The notes below the pieces were generated by a model. The model saw nothing but the letters and a program-made list of their open reading frames with translations, had not been told where the DNA came from and made no database searches. The position numbers and the translations under genes are program-made. Below, piece after piece: positions 17,501 to 24,989 of a stretch of 64,000 bases of DNA. The DNA comes from JANNBN01 sp031430595 (lineage in GTDB: Bacteria; Actinomycetota; Acidimicrobiia; Acidimicrobiales; JANYDT01), in the NCBI GenBank assembly GCA_031430595.1, contig JANPBU010000002.1:62001-126000 (forward strand), written 5' to 3'. The first letter of the stretch is position 1, and every line of letters begins with the position of its first letter.

Positions 17501-18241
17501 GGCGTCTCTGATGAACTCGTCGATATCGCAACGGTGGCTGGTGCCAGGGTTGGGTATCTGAAAACGGCTGGCCCGCTCGATCTCACATTGGTGTGGGAAG
17601 GCGTATCGAACGCTGAACGGGTTCGGGCAGGGATCGCGCCAGTGAACAGCAAGGGTGTCCCGTTCATTATTCAACGGTTCGGGAATGGTAGCTATTTGGT
17701 GACCGATCTTGAAGGTGCGCCGATCGGTGTGGCTGCCGGTCGTGTTGCGTCAGTGCGAGTACCCCGTAACCTTACGTTGGCTGCGGGTTTGAGGCAGGAC
17801 TATGTTCGTGCCTATGCCGGTTTACCTGCCAGAGCGAGCCTGTTCAGTCTCGACGCCAAAATCGTTGGGTTCATCTTCGAAGCAAACATCTGTGGATCGA
17901 ATGCCCGGGTATTCAACTCAAAAACGTTCGACTGCTTTAATGTTGCGACGGGCCTAGCGACATCGTCGAAGACTTTGAACTTCCACCGGAAAACATATTT
18001 GAGAGCAAGCGCCGTGCGTTACCGCCTGAGAAAGTACGTTGACGAAGGAGCCAATTACGAACAGTTTTACACTCCACGAGCTGATGGCCGAGACATAATT
18101 CCCCGCGATATCAACTTCAAGGAGCTAGTAATTGGTGTCCCTGCTGGGAACGTCCCGGTTGCTATGCAGCGAGCGTTTGATGATGTCACCGCATATGGCA
18201 CGGCTAGAGGCGTCACGGTGCGGTTTGTGACGTTCGACTGA
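14528..18241 (+). CDS. secreted polymorphic-toxin-like protein: calcium repeats, vWA domain, C-terminal nuclease-like domain
   Basis: This protein has 1237 residues. In order: an N-terminal signal (NRSVGIIVASIAALIAVDLV); a CPTTTTTTIPP linker; nonapeptide calcium-binding repeats of the RTX type (residues ~169-308, e.g. GGAGDDVIDGG); a vWA domain with its MIDAS motif (LLIDASGSTD, ~470-650); three DxDxDG calcium loops (DRDSDGLSDC, DQDDDGLPDG, AQSDGDGVDD); a hydrophobic helix near 880-910; and a C-terminal ~130 residues resembling CdiA-type nuclease toxins (SSKTLNFHRKTY, LRKYVDEGANYEQF, ELVIGVPAGN, GTARGVTVRFV). GGAGG lies seven bases before ATG 14528. The next start codon overlaps its stop by one base, as in toxin-immunity pairs. 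The toxin role is inferred. Confidence 0.75.
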   Translation: MLRNRSVGIIVASIAALIAVDLVSPSVSTGQATTTIVPINQVRPVVECREVRTDGQYVWFGYQNDWNAPITIPVSPDGNKITPAPQDRGQSTVFAVGRQRKVFAVELRNSANHVWTLKSPNGTRRTATGSTGTSLCPTTTTTTIPPVVVTEDPVVVERAALRCAESGAIRGTAGADVLVGTPGDDVICGFGGADAIQGFDGRDTVYGGAGDDVIDGGDGRDYIFAMEGNDRLIGGGTSDALFGGLGNDELIGGDGPDTLSGDEGDDVLRGGMRADILVGGGGNDTLYGDEAFDTIDGGAGVDVADGGANLAECVEVETKLNCKAAYVEAAAQSIQKAVGSAGLVVESPGGIEPGDIQIDVVAADPTIAEWVVGDVLELSNNSGANPTSSTLTFQIPADGLLSEYSIFTKDPSTGFWVPAADVQVRDETTRRITVSLTHFSPYVLVREKLLEPAEPRSLRCISSQFGSSVRVDLLIDASGSTDLYDPVDFRLKAAAAILEELPENAEVNVVEFDSTPNTLFSGLNNDAGFAAALDAIADVGSFGGAKDATSKTLDSALSQLAASSATYRTTVLISDGELTDDTTFATTLSRARSSRLAFHVIDLQQGPIDREIYQLATETGGIYSLLASGEPLSEHVAVGAARKITDRVFDNGLDRDSDGLSDCTESFGALVLDNSVPYSNSTPWLTRVLDVTNPDQDDDGLPDGLELASISPNSITKSIAKKYLRQPRSLDSSPLDAQSDGDGVDDYTEWVNETPRTALNTVLEAFASHTDKEIITAFNRNNGCDDAVTGPGDCARAVLKDHLDTHDVWKSQYASASLSQLFGLDLKVAVEAVTTQSGDVGKLNRFHTTRRTDKRVDYPAGFVVKDVTNPVNSKSEWLNFLKVVTVVATVVAVLAFSYAAIASGTVTVVGRALWLGANEEVVLLAGGSAAVIERITGVPAAAQINVLTGLNVVCQFVCDDDIQSAKDTIVDNIALTTSKSVIDSFEAVINRGVSDELVDIATVAGARVGYLKTAGPLDLTLVWEGVSNAERVRAGIAPVNSKGVPFIIQRFGNGSYLVTDLEGAPIGVAAGRVASVRVPRNLTLAAGLRQDYVRAYAGLPARASLFSLDAKIVGFIFEANICGSNARVFNSKTFDCFNVATGLATSSKTLNFHRKTYLRASAVRYRLRKYVDEGANYEQFYTPRADGRDIIPRDINFKELVIGVPAGNVPVAMQRAFDDVTAYGTARGVTVRFVTFD

Positions 18242-19281
18242 TGGAACCGGTGCGACTTTTTGGAAGACGTCTTGGGATCGATTTGTTTGAATTGGATGGA
18301 AAGTGGATGGTTCGCGCCGTTCGCGGTGATCGACGGTGGTTGAAGACGCATTGGGTTCTTCCTGTTGGTGGTGATCTGGAGACGGTTGTTCGTGAGGTCG
18401 TTGCGATTTCAGAAACTGCGGACGTGTGGGACGACATTGCGTTAGCGAAGGGTCTGCCGCATGGTGAGTTGTTGGGAACCACAAACAGAAAAATGGATCG
18501 GTTTGCCCGTTGGTCTTCCGTTCATTTTGTTTGGTACGAGGACGGTGATTATTGGCGTCGATGGGTGAGTCCAAGTTCAAACCGAAAGGCACAGCACGGG
18601 TCGGACGATTTTGTTCTCGATGTGTCTGAAGCTGTGTTGATTGCGGAGTTGTTGGTTAAGCATTTGGAGTTTTCGCCGAATTCGGGTGTTTCGAAGGTGC
18701 AGAAGATCCCGGTTGATGGGCGTGATCAGGCCCAGGATTTGGGTGCTGGTCGGTCGTGGTTGGTGGCTCGGGTGGATGATCCGAAACAGTTGGCGAAAAC
18801 ATTGGGTTTAAGGGATCTTGAGCGGGTGACGTGGTCGGATGGTTTGGTGAATGCTGAGCGGTCTGGTTGGTTCATTTCACCGGTTATCGACGGTTGGGTG
18901 CTTTGCATTTCTCAGGATTTGGATGAGGAGATTGGTTCTGATGATGAGGAATCTCTTCACCACTACATCAAGCCGTTGTCACGGAAGCTGAAGACTGATG
19001 TTCAGGTGTTTCATTGGGATGTTGACACCGAGGGTTGTGTGGGTGCGTGGGCGAATGCCGGGAAACTGGTTCGTATTGCGGGGTTTGGTTGGGAAGGTGA
19101 AGGAACGCTGACACCGATCGAACATGAACTCTTCGCTGAAGATGGCGCCAATCGAGACCAGTACGAATCCCCTGATGGTTGGCTTCCACGCGTGGCGAAA
19201 GCTTGGGGTGTTGACGTGACAACATTGTCCCAACGTGACGGCATCACGACAGGGTGGGAAGCCGTCCGAAAAGATCGATGA
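18241..19281 (+). CDS. putative immunity protein for the upstream toxin-like protein
   Basis: This is a 346-residue protein without signal peptide or membrane segment, hence cytoplasmic. It is acidic and tryptophan-rich, with two apparent halves: residues 1-135 (GKWMVRAVRGDRRWLKTHWV) and 150-346, which contains SGWFISPVIDGWVLCISQDL and a GWEGEGTLTPIEHELF segment. I know the second pattern only from unnamed bacterial proteins. The assignment rests on position: its ATG overlaps the stop of the toxin-like gene by one base, so the two are co-translated. It could instead be an unrelated regulatory protein. Confidence 0.55.
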   Translation: MEPVRLFGRRLGIDLFELDGKWMVRAVRGDRRWLKTHWVLPVGGDLETVVREVVAISETADVWDDIALAKGLPHGELLGTTNRKMDRFARWSSVHFVWYEDGDYWRRWVSPSSNRKAQHGSDDFVLDVSEAVLIAELLVKHLEFSPNSGVSKVQKIPVDGRDQAQDLGAGRSWLVARVDDPKQLAKTLGLRDLERVTWSDGLVNAERSGWFISPVIDGWVLCISQDLDEEIGSDDEESLHHYIKPLSRKLKTDVQVFHWDVDTEGCVGAWANAGKLVRIAGFGWEGEGTLTPIEHELFAEDGANRDQYESPDGWLPRVAKAWGVDVTTLSQRDGITTGWEAVRKDR

Positions 19282-19338
19282 TCATCTTTGTTTGAGTGCT
19301 GGGATTGCGCCAGTGAACAAAAAGGCAGCAGTGGCGGA

Positions 19339-19755
19339 ATGAACACTTGTCTGGATCCTTATAAGCTCTCAAGTCAACGCGCTGAGTTGACTCAAAAGAC
19401 GTGCCAGCACAAATTGCCGGATCTTCGTGAGCGTCTCTTTCGGATCGATTCCCAAATCGATAGTGATGCCGATGGTTTAACCGGCTGTGAAGAAGACGCA
19501 TTGTTTTTTCCTCGACCAAACTTTCCGGTTGTTGCAGGACCAACACCAACCGGTGTCGCTGATCTTCCAGTCTTCTTTTCCAAGACTCTTCCGAATAACG
19601 CACAAAGTGATGGTGACGGAACCAAGGATGGGTCAGAGGTGACCAGGCAGATCTATGACGCGCGGTCGGCTCCGCTGAAGACTGCACGGTTTATCGCTGC
19701 GGCGGCTGCGAAGGTGAGAACGCCAGCGAAAATGACCATTGCGCCGATGGCATGA
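19339..19755 (+). pseudogene. orphan calcium-loop fragment related to the large secreted protein
   Basis: A frame of up to 138 residues contains DSDADGLTGCEEDALFF and NAQSDGDGTKDGSEVTR. These correspond to the DxDxDG loops and their spacing in the upstream 1237-residue protein (DSDGLSDCTESF, DAQSDGDGVDDYTEW). It has no signal peptide and no other domain, so it is a piece of a second, lost paralogue. Homology ends around 19650, where the antisense of a permease remnant begins, marking a recombination junction. Any peptide made from it is probably non-functional. Confidence 0.7.
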
Positions 19756-20093
19756 ATCGAAGGCGTGACTCGTCGTTGTACCGCTGAGAAAATGTAGATA
19801 GGCACGGTCGTGTCGTTCGGGCCGCGTAACGCAAGCGACAGGGCCACATCATCGAACGAGAAGGCCAGCACCAACAATAAAGACGACACGATTGCCGGCA
19901 TGAGATCGGGGATAACTATGTCGCGAAGTACCTGCCATCGACCTGCACCAAGATCGAGTGCAGCCTCTTCATGCGACTGAACAGACTGTGGACCCGTCGC
20001 TTCCACATGCAGCGAGCACTGCCACCGGAGCGACAACAGCCACGGTGAGAAACGAACGGCGAGAAACGAACGGCGAGACAAATTCTTTTCCAT
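19653..20093 (-). pseudogene. remnant of a polyamine-type ABC operon: binding-protein signal joined to a PotC-like permease end
   Basis: The 5' part encodes MEKNLSRRSFL, a twin-arginine signal. One frame over it continues as RRSFLTVAVVAPVAVLAACG, a lipoprotein signal typical of PotD-family binding proteins. A 14-bp duplication causes the frameshift. From about 19985 the frame changes to the C-terminal third of a PotC-like permease: EEAALDLGAGRWQVLRDIVI (the EAA loop), then ALRGPNDTTVPIYIFSAVQR and two helices. The rest of both genes is missing, so a deletion joined the start of one gene to the end of another. Confidence 0.85.
20047..20074. repeat. 14-bp tandem duplication (gagaaacgaacggc)2
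   Basis: Two exact, adjacent copies of a 14-bp unit lie within the twin-arginine signal of the binding-protein remnant. Because 14 is not a multiple of three, the duplication shifts the frame and repeats the RRSFL codons. It is the likely inactivating lesion. Confidence 0.95.
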
Positions 20094-20192
20094 GAATACT
20101 CCTAGTGCTTGCAACCTTTGCTTCGATCAGCGTGGACATCTTCCGAAACTATGAAACCAATACGGTAAATTGAGAAGTGTGAGAAAACAGCT

Positions 20193-20981
20193 ATGAAAAT
20201 TGCCGATTTCGGGATGGACTACTTCAGCCTCGCTGGTAAAACTGCCATCGTGACCGGAGGGAACAGTGGCCTCGGTCAGGCGTTCTCACTGGCGCTCGCA
20301 AAAGGAGGTGCCAACGTGTTTGTACCGAGCATCCTCGATGATGACGGTTCCGGAGTGGGAAGTACCAGAGTGTTGGTTGAGGCTGAAGGCGTGGGGTATC
20401 AGTTCTTGCAGGCCGACATCACCGAGACGGGCGTGCCGAAACAGATCGTTGGCCAATGTGTCCAGAGGTTCGGATCCGTCGACATTTTGATAAATAGTGC
20501 CGGTGTTTGCCCGATGGCCGAGGTGCTCGACTTTGGCCGTGAGAAGTGGGATGCGACGGTACAGGTCAACCTGACCGCAGCGTTTGAGATGAGTTACGAA
20601 GTAGCCCAACATATGGTTCCTCAACAAAGCGGAAAGATCATCAACATTTGTTCGATGTTTAGTTTTCTTGGCGGCCGAATGTCACCGGCGTATTCGGCGA
20701 CTAAGCACGGTATTGCGGGGCTCACGAAGGCATATTGCGACGAGCTCGCCGAACACAATATTCAGGTCAACGGGATCGCACCCGGCTACTACGCAACCGC
20801 GATCACCGAGAACACCCGTAGCAACCCGGTAACGAATCAACGTGTGCTCGATCACATCCCTGCTGGACGGTGGGGCGAAACGCTCGACCTTATGGGTACA
20901 GTCGTTTTTCTGGCCAGTCGGGCTTCCAACTATGTGAATGGGCATGTGTTGGCGGTCGACGGCGGATACCTAGTTCGCTAG
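20193..20981 (+). CDS. short-chain dehydrogenase, gluconate 5-dehydrogenase/KduD-like
   Basis: This 262-residue SDR has the cofactor turn TGGNSGLGQAF, NSAGVCP, ICSMFSFLGG and the YSATK catalytic pair. The N-terminal YFSLAGKTAIVTGG and C-terminal NYVNGHVLAVDGGYLVR are typical of the gluconate 5-dehydrogenase/2-deoxygluconate 3-dehydrogenase subgroup. It is the first gene of a three-gene operon with an FGGY kinase 12 bp downstream, so it probably oxidises or reduces a polyol or sugar acid that the kinase then phosphorylates. Confidence 0.88.
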   Translation: MKIADFGMDYFSLAGKTAIVTGGNSGLGQAFSLALAKGGANVFVPSILDDDGSGVGSTRVLVEAEGVGYQFLQADITETGVPKQIVGQCVQRFGSVDILINSAGVCPMAEVLDFGREKWDATVQVNLTAAFEMSYEVAQHMVPQQSGKIINICSMFSFLGGRMSPAYSATKHGIAGLTKAYCDELAEHNIQVNGIAPGYYATAITENTRSNPVTNQRVLDHIPAGRWGETLDLMGTVVFLASRASNYVNGHVLAVDGGYLVR

Positions 20982-20992
20982 GGCTCAGTCTT

Positions 20993-22462
20993 ATGAGTGA
21001 TGGTCCCCTCGTTGTAGGCGTTGATTGCGGCACCCAAAGCGCGAAGGTTGTCGTGTTTGACGCGCTCGGTAACGTTATGGCTCAGGGCACGCAGCCGCTT
21101 CGGCCGATGGAACGACCACATCACGGTGTTGTTGTTCATCCCGACGACGACCTGTGGGATGCCATTGCCGGGGCAAGTCGCACGGCTATGGCGAACCTCG
21201 TTTCTAATCACGACCAGGCTGCGCTTGACCGCATCGTCGGTGTGGGCATCTGTCCGATCCGTTGCAACAAGGCATTTCTCAGGGCCGATGGATCGCTCGC
21301 CGAACCAGTTATTAGCTGGATGGACGATCGGGCTTACCAACCATACCTACCGACCGATCCGTCGGTGGTGTGTGCAACGACATCATCTGGGTACATAGCG
21401 CATCGGTTCACCGGACATTTCAAAGACACTGCGGCGAACAACATCGACCTTCAGTGGCCGATTGATGCAGACACCTGGCAATGGAGCGAAAACCCGGCCA
21501 CCTATGAACGTTTCGGGCTACCACCCGAAATGTTGTTGACGCTGCAGATGCCCGGTGACGTCATTGGCCCACTCACGATGAAAGCTTCGGAGTTAACGGG
21601 TATACCTGTTGGCGTACCGGTGGTGGCAACAGCGAACGACAAAGCCGTAGAGCTACTCGGGGCTGGCCCGCTTGCGCCGAACAGCGCACTGATTTCGCTG
21701 GGTACCTACATTGCAGCCATGGTTCCCGGTTTAGAGAATCGTTCGTCATCTGCGAACTTTTGGACCAACTTCGCCTGTATCCCGAACCGTTACCTATACG
21801 AGAGCAACGGGGTTCGTCGTGGCATGTGGACCCTCACCTGGTTTCTTGATTTACTTGGGCCGGAAGTTGGCGATCGCGCAGCATCGCTTGGAATGTCGCG
21901 CGAGCAATACCTTGAACGAGAGGCTGCTGAGGTGCCAGCCGGTTCAGACGGGTTGATGACGGTGCTCGATTGGTTAGCCCCCACTGACAAGCCATTCCGA
22001 AAAGGAATGATGTTGGGTTTCGACGCTCGCCACACTCGGGGTCATATCTATCGTTCGATACTTGAGGCGATTGCGTTAACGATGAAGTTCAATGTCGATG
22101 CTATGTGCGCAGAGCTCGATATTATCCTGGAAGAAATTGTGGTTTCGGGCGGTGGGTCCAAAAGCACTCTCTTCATGCAGATCTTTGCCGACGTGTTTGG
22201 TATCCCGGCGCTTCGCACTCGCGACGACAATGGTTCTCGTGGAAGTGGAGCCAGCCTGGGTGCTGCCATGTGTGCAGCGGCCGCCGCAGGGTTTTACGCC
22301 GATATTGAGTCGGCTGCCGTGGCAATGACTTGTGAGCGGGAATCGTTGTTCCCTGATGCAGCGAATACCATCGCATATCGGCGAATAAACGAAGACGTGT
22401 ATCAGCGAATACGCTCTACCACCGACGCTCTTCTTGAACGTGCTTACCCGATCTTTCTCTAG
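20993..22462 (+). CDS. FGGY-family carbohydrate kinase, xylulokinase-like
   Basis: This 489-residue kinase begins MSDGPLVVGVDCGTQSAK, the FGGY phosphate-1 loop. It has the substrate aspartate region ISWMDDRAYQ, the catalytic ANDKAVELLGAG, and the ATP-site VVSGGGSKSTLFMQIFADV. The start is the ATG at 20993, ten bases after AGGG; the open frame continues upstream only across the preceding gene's end. FGGY kinases phosphorylate pentuloses, glycerol, erythritol or related sugars. Substrate choice cannot be read from the sequence, but the operon suggests a ketose or polyol made by the preceding dehydrogenase. Confidence 0.9.
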   Translation: MSDGPLVVGVDCGTQSAKVVVFDALGNVMAQGTQPLRPMERPHHGVVVHPDDDLWDAIAGASRTAMANLVSNHDQAALDRIVGVGICPIRCNKAFLRADGSLAEPVISWMDDRAYQPYLPTDPSVVCATTSSGYIAHRFTGHFKDTAANNIDLQWPIDADTWQWSENPATYERFGLPPEMLLTLQMPGDVIGPLTMKASELTGIPVGVPVVATANDKAVELLGAGPLAPNSALISLGTYIAAMVPGLENRSSSANFWTNFACIPNRYLYESNGVRRGMWTLTWFLDLLGPEVGDRAASLGMSREQYLEREAAEVPAGSDGLMTVLDWLAPTDKPFRKGMMLGFDARHTRGHIYRSILEAIALTMKFNVDAMCAELDIILEEIVVSGGGSKSTLFMQIFADVFGIPALRTRDDNGSRGSGASLGAAMCAAAAAGFYADIESAAVAMTCERESLFPDAANTIAYRRINEDVYQRIRSTTDALLERAYPIFL

Positions 22463-22489
22463 AACCCCGTTTCCAAGGACCACTCACCC

Positions 22490-23950
22490 ATGCCACTCTC
22501 GCGCGAAGCCATCGTCGAACACCTTCAACAAATCCTGGGGGTCGACCAGGTCATCATTGACGAGCACGTTCTTCGCCAACGAAGTATCGACAATTTTCGC
22601 AAGCTGCAATACATTTTCGACCGATTTACGATGCCGGTGCCGGCGGCAGTCGCAATGGTACGAAACACCGAACAGGCTTCGGCTGTGTTGGCCTTCGCTG
22701 ACACGCACGGCGTGAACGTGGTGGCCCGAACTGGTGGAACGGCAACCGAAGGCGGGCTCGAAACGCCGGTTGAAAACTCGATTGTGCTCGACGGCTCGTT
22801 AATGAACTCGATTATTAGTATCGACGCCTACAATATGCAGGCTACGGTGCAGTGCGGGGTTCCGTTGCAGGTACTTGAAGATCAGGCTCGGGCCATTGGT
22901 CTGACCACTGGCCATTCACCACAATCGAAACCCGTTGCTCACCTCGGTGGCCTCGTTGCGACCCGCAGCATTGGCCAGTTCTCGACCCTGTACGGAGGTA
23001 TCGAAGACATGGTTGTTGGCGTTGAAGTGGTGTTTCCTGGCGGACAGATCTCGCGCATTAAGAACGTTCCGCGTCGAGCTGCCGGGCCCGATATTCGCCA
23101 TATCGTGATCGGTAACGAAGGGGCGCTGTGTTTCATCGCCGAAGTGACCGTCAAGTTGTTTCCGTATATGCCCCAAAACAACACCTTTCTTGGCTGGACA
23201 CTCAAAGACATGGAGACCGGCTTCGCTGCACTTCGCGAGGTGATGGTGTCTGGGTTCAAGCCTTCAGTGGCCCGCCTCTATGACCCCGAAGACGGTCAGT
23301 TGCATTTCTCGAACTTTGCCGCTGCTGATGACTGCATTTTGTTGTTCATGGTTGAAGGGCCCGCTGGCGTCGTTAAGGCAACGGCCGACGGCATTGCCCA
23401 GATCATGAGTGAAATCATGGCCGAAGACCCTGGCTGCCAACCGGTGGAAAGCTCGCTCATCTCGGCATGGTTCGACGACCTCGTGTGGGGCCCAGAAAAG
23501 ATCACCAGAGAAGATGACCGAATCCGCACCACGCACAACGTGAACCGCACCACCGAAATCTCGGCTGATTGGGGCTCGATTCATGAGATTTATGTAAGCG
23601 CGCTTGCCCGAATACGAAGCGAAATTCGTGGCCTGACGCTGCTTGGTGGGCACTCGTCGCACAGCTACATCAACGGTACAAATATGTACTTCAACTACTT
23701 CTACGACCTCATCGATTGTGAGCCCGAAGAAGAGAACGATAAGTACTACCTTCCCATTATCAAAATCATTTGCGAAGAAACGCTGCGCTGCGGCGGCTCA
23801 ATTGTTCATCACCATGGTGTCGGTAAGGCCAGAACCCCTTGGATCAAAGAAGAGTACGGTTCGTCCTATCCGATGTTAGAGGCCCTTAAGCGCGCATTCG
23901 ATCCCAACGGAATCATGAATATGGGCACCATCATCCCACTGAAGCCCTAA
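22490..23950 (+). CDS. FAD-linked oxidoreductase, alkyl-DHAP synthase-like
   Basis: This 486-residue protein has a PCMH-type FAD domain (VVARTGGTATEGGLETP, LGGLVATRSIGQFSTLYGG) and a C-terminal substrate domain. The C-terminus strongly resembles alkyldihydroxyacetonephosphate synthase and related oxidases: SHSYINGTNMYFNYFYD, GGSIVHHHGVGKARTPWI, ALKRAFDPNGIMNMGTI. Bacterial homologues often oxidise hydroxy acids or polyol-derived substrates instead of making ether lipids. It is the last gene of the SDR/kinase operon (27 bp gap), which favours a sugar-catabolic role. The double histidine of the active site is intact. Confidence 0.85.
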   Translation: MPLSREAIVEHLQQILGVDQVIIDEHVLRQRSIDNFRKLQYIFDRFTMPVPAAVAMVRNTEQASAVLAFADTHGVNVVARTGGTATEGGLETPVENSIVLDGSLMNSIISIDAYNMQATVQCGVPLQVLEDQARAIGLTTGHSPQSKPVAHLGGLVATRSIGQFSTLYGGIEDMVVGVEVVFPGGQISRIKNVPRRAAGPDIRHIVIGNEGALCFIAEVTVKLFPYMPQNNTFLGWTLKDMETGFAALREVMVSGFKPSVARLYDPEDGQLHFSNFAAADDCILLFMVEGPAGVVKATADGIAQIMSEIMAEDPGCQPVESSLISAWFDDLVWGPEKITREDDRIRTTHNVNRTTEISADWGSIHEIYVSALARIRSEIRGLTLLGGHSSHSYINGTNMYFNYFYDLIDCEPEEENDKYYLPIIKIICEETLRCGGSIVHHHGVGKARTPWIKEEYGSSYPMLEALKRAFDPNGIMNMGTIIPLKP

Positions 23951-24432
23951 GACGGTTGGACTGCCCGACGCTGCATGTCAACGTGCATGATTCCATCGTC
24001 CATATACGGGTCGCTGACTGACGCGAAGCCGAATTCGCTGTAAAACGCTTCGAGGTGATGTTGCGCTCCGATGGTGATCGCGGTTGCGGGGTAAAGACGT
24101 TCGACTTCCCGCAACGCCTCGGTCATCAGGGTTCGCCCTAGCCCGGTACCCCGGGCAACGGGCGCAACGATCACTCGCCCAATCGAGGGTGATTCGAAAG
24201 CTAGACCGGCAGGAAGTATGCGTGCATATGCTGCGATAATTGCTGCGCCGTCCTCATCCGGCATTGAACCAATTCCGTGGCGGCAGTGAGGGTCTTTTCC
24301 GTCAACGTCGAGGTACACACAGTCTTGTTCGACTACGAAGACCGCCTGGCGCAATGCCAGTACATCGTAGAGTTCTCGAACCTGGAATTCGTCAAAATTG
24401 ATCCACCGCCACGTGATTTCGCCATGGGTCAT
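23947..24432 (-). CDS. GNAT acetyltransferase, ElaA-like
   Basis: This 161-residue protein has ElaA-type features: LYDVLALRQAVFVVEQDCVYLDVDGKD near the N-terminus and the acetyl-CoA loop RVIVAPVARGTGLGRTLM. AQHHLEAFYSEFGF follows. It converges with the FAD-oxidase gene and shares four bases with its end. The acceptor is unknown; ElaA relatives are general small-molecule or protein N-acetyltransferases. Confidence 0.88.
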   Translation of the reverse strand: MTHGEITWRWINFDEFQVRELYDVLALRQAVFVVEQDCVYLDVDGKDPHCRHGIGSMPDEDGAAIIAAYARILPAGLAFESPSIGRVIVAPVARGTGLGRTLMTEALREVERLYPATAITIGAQHHLEAFYSEFGFASVSDPYMDDGIMHVDMQRRAVQPS

Positions 24433-24514
24433 CTAATAACTTTACGACAAGATTTTGGCATCGTTAGGGCACGATTCGCGTAGTGTGCGTTTATGAACAA
24501 CGAACTGTGCCGTC

Positions 24515-24958
24515 ATGAGTGGTGACATTTCGTCGACTCGACCTGATGGTACGCCGTACCCGGTTCAACTCGACGACGCTGAACTTCGCAAAACCCTCAG
24601 CCCCGTGGCGTATTCAGTGCTGCGAGAAGCAGGCACCGAGAGGCCCGGCGTTGGCGAATACACCGATACCGAAACCGTAGGGGTGTATCGGTGTCGAGCG
24701 TGTCGGGCTGAATTGTTTCGCAGTGACACAAAGTTTCATTCGGGTTGCGGTTGGCCATCGTTCTACGAGCCAACCTCAGACGATGCGGTGGTAGTGCTCG
24801 AAGATCATCTGCTTGGCTACCCACGGGTTGAAGCCAGATGCGCATCATGTGGTTCACACCTTGGTCACGTATTTCGTGGGGAGAACTTTCCGGTGCCAAC
24901 CGACGAACGCTGGTGCATTAACTCGGTATGCCTCACGCTCGAGCCGGACGCGAGTTAG
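24515..24958 (+). CDS. msrB: peptide-methionine (R)-S-oxide reductase
   Basis: This 147-residue MsrB repairs oxidised methionine in proteins. The structural zinc site is present as two CxxC pairs (C60/C63 in YRCRAC and C109/C112 in RCASC). The catalytic cysteine is C134 in ERWCINSVCL, and GCGWPSFYEP and GHVF complete the signature. A second cysteine at 139 could serve in resolution. The gene stands alone between two acetyltransferases transcribed in the opposite direction. Confidence 0.96.
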   Translation: MSGDISSTRPDGTPYPVQLDDAELRKTLSPVAYSVLREAGTERPGVGEYTDTETVGVYRCRACRAELFRSDTKFHSGCGWPSFYEPTSDDAVVVLEDHLLGYPRVEARCASCGSHLGHVFRGENFPVPTDERWCINSVCLTLEPDAS

Positions 24959-24989
24959 GCCGGGCTGGGTAGTTAGTGCTGGTTCCAAG

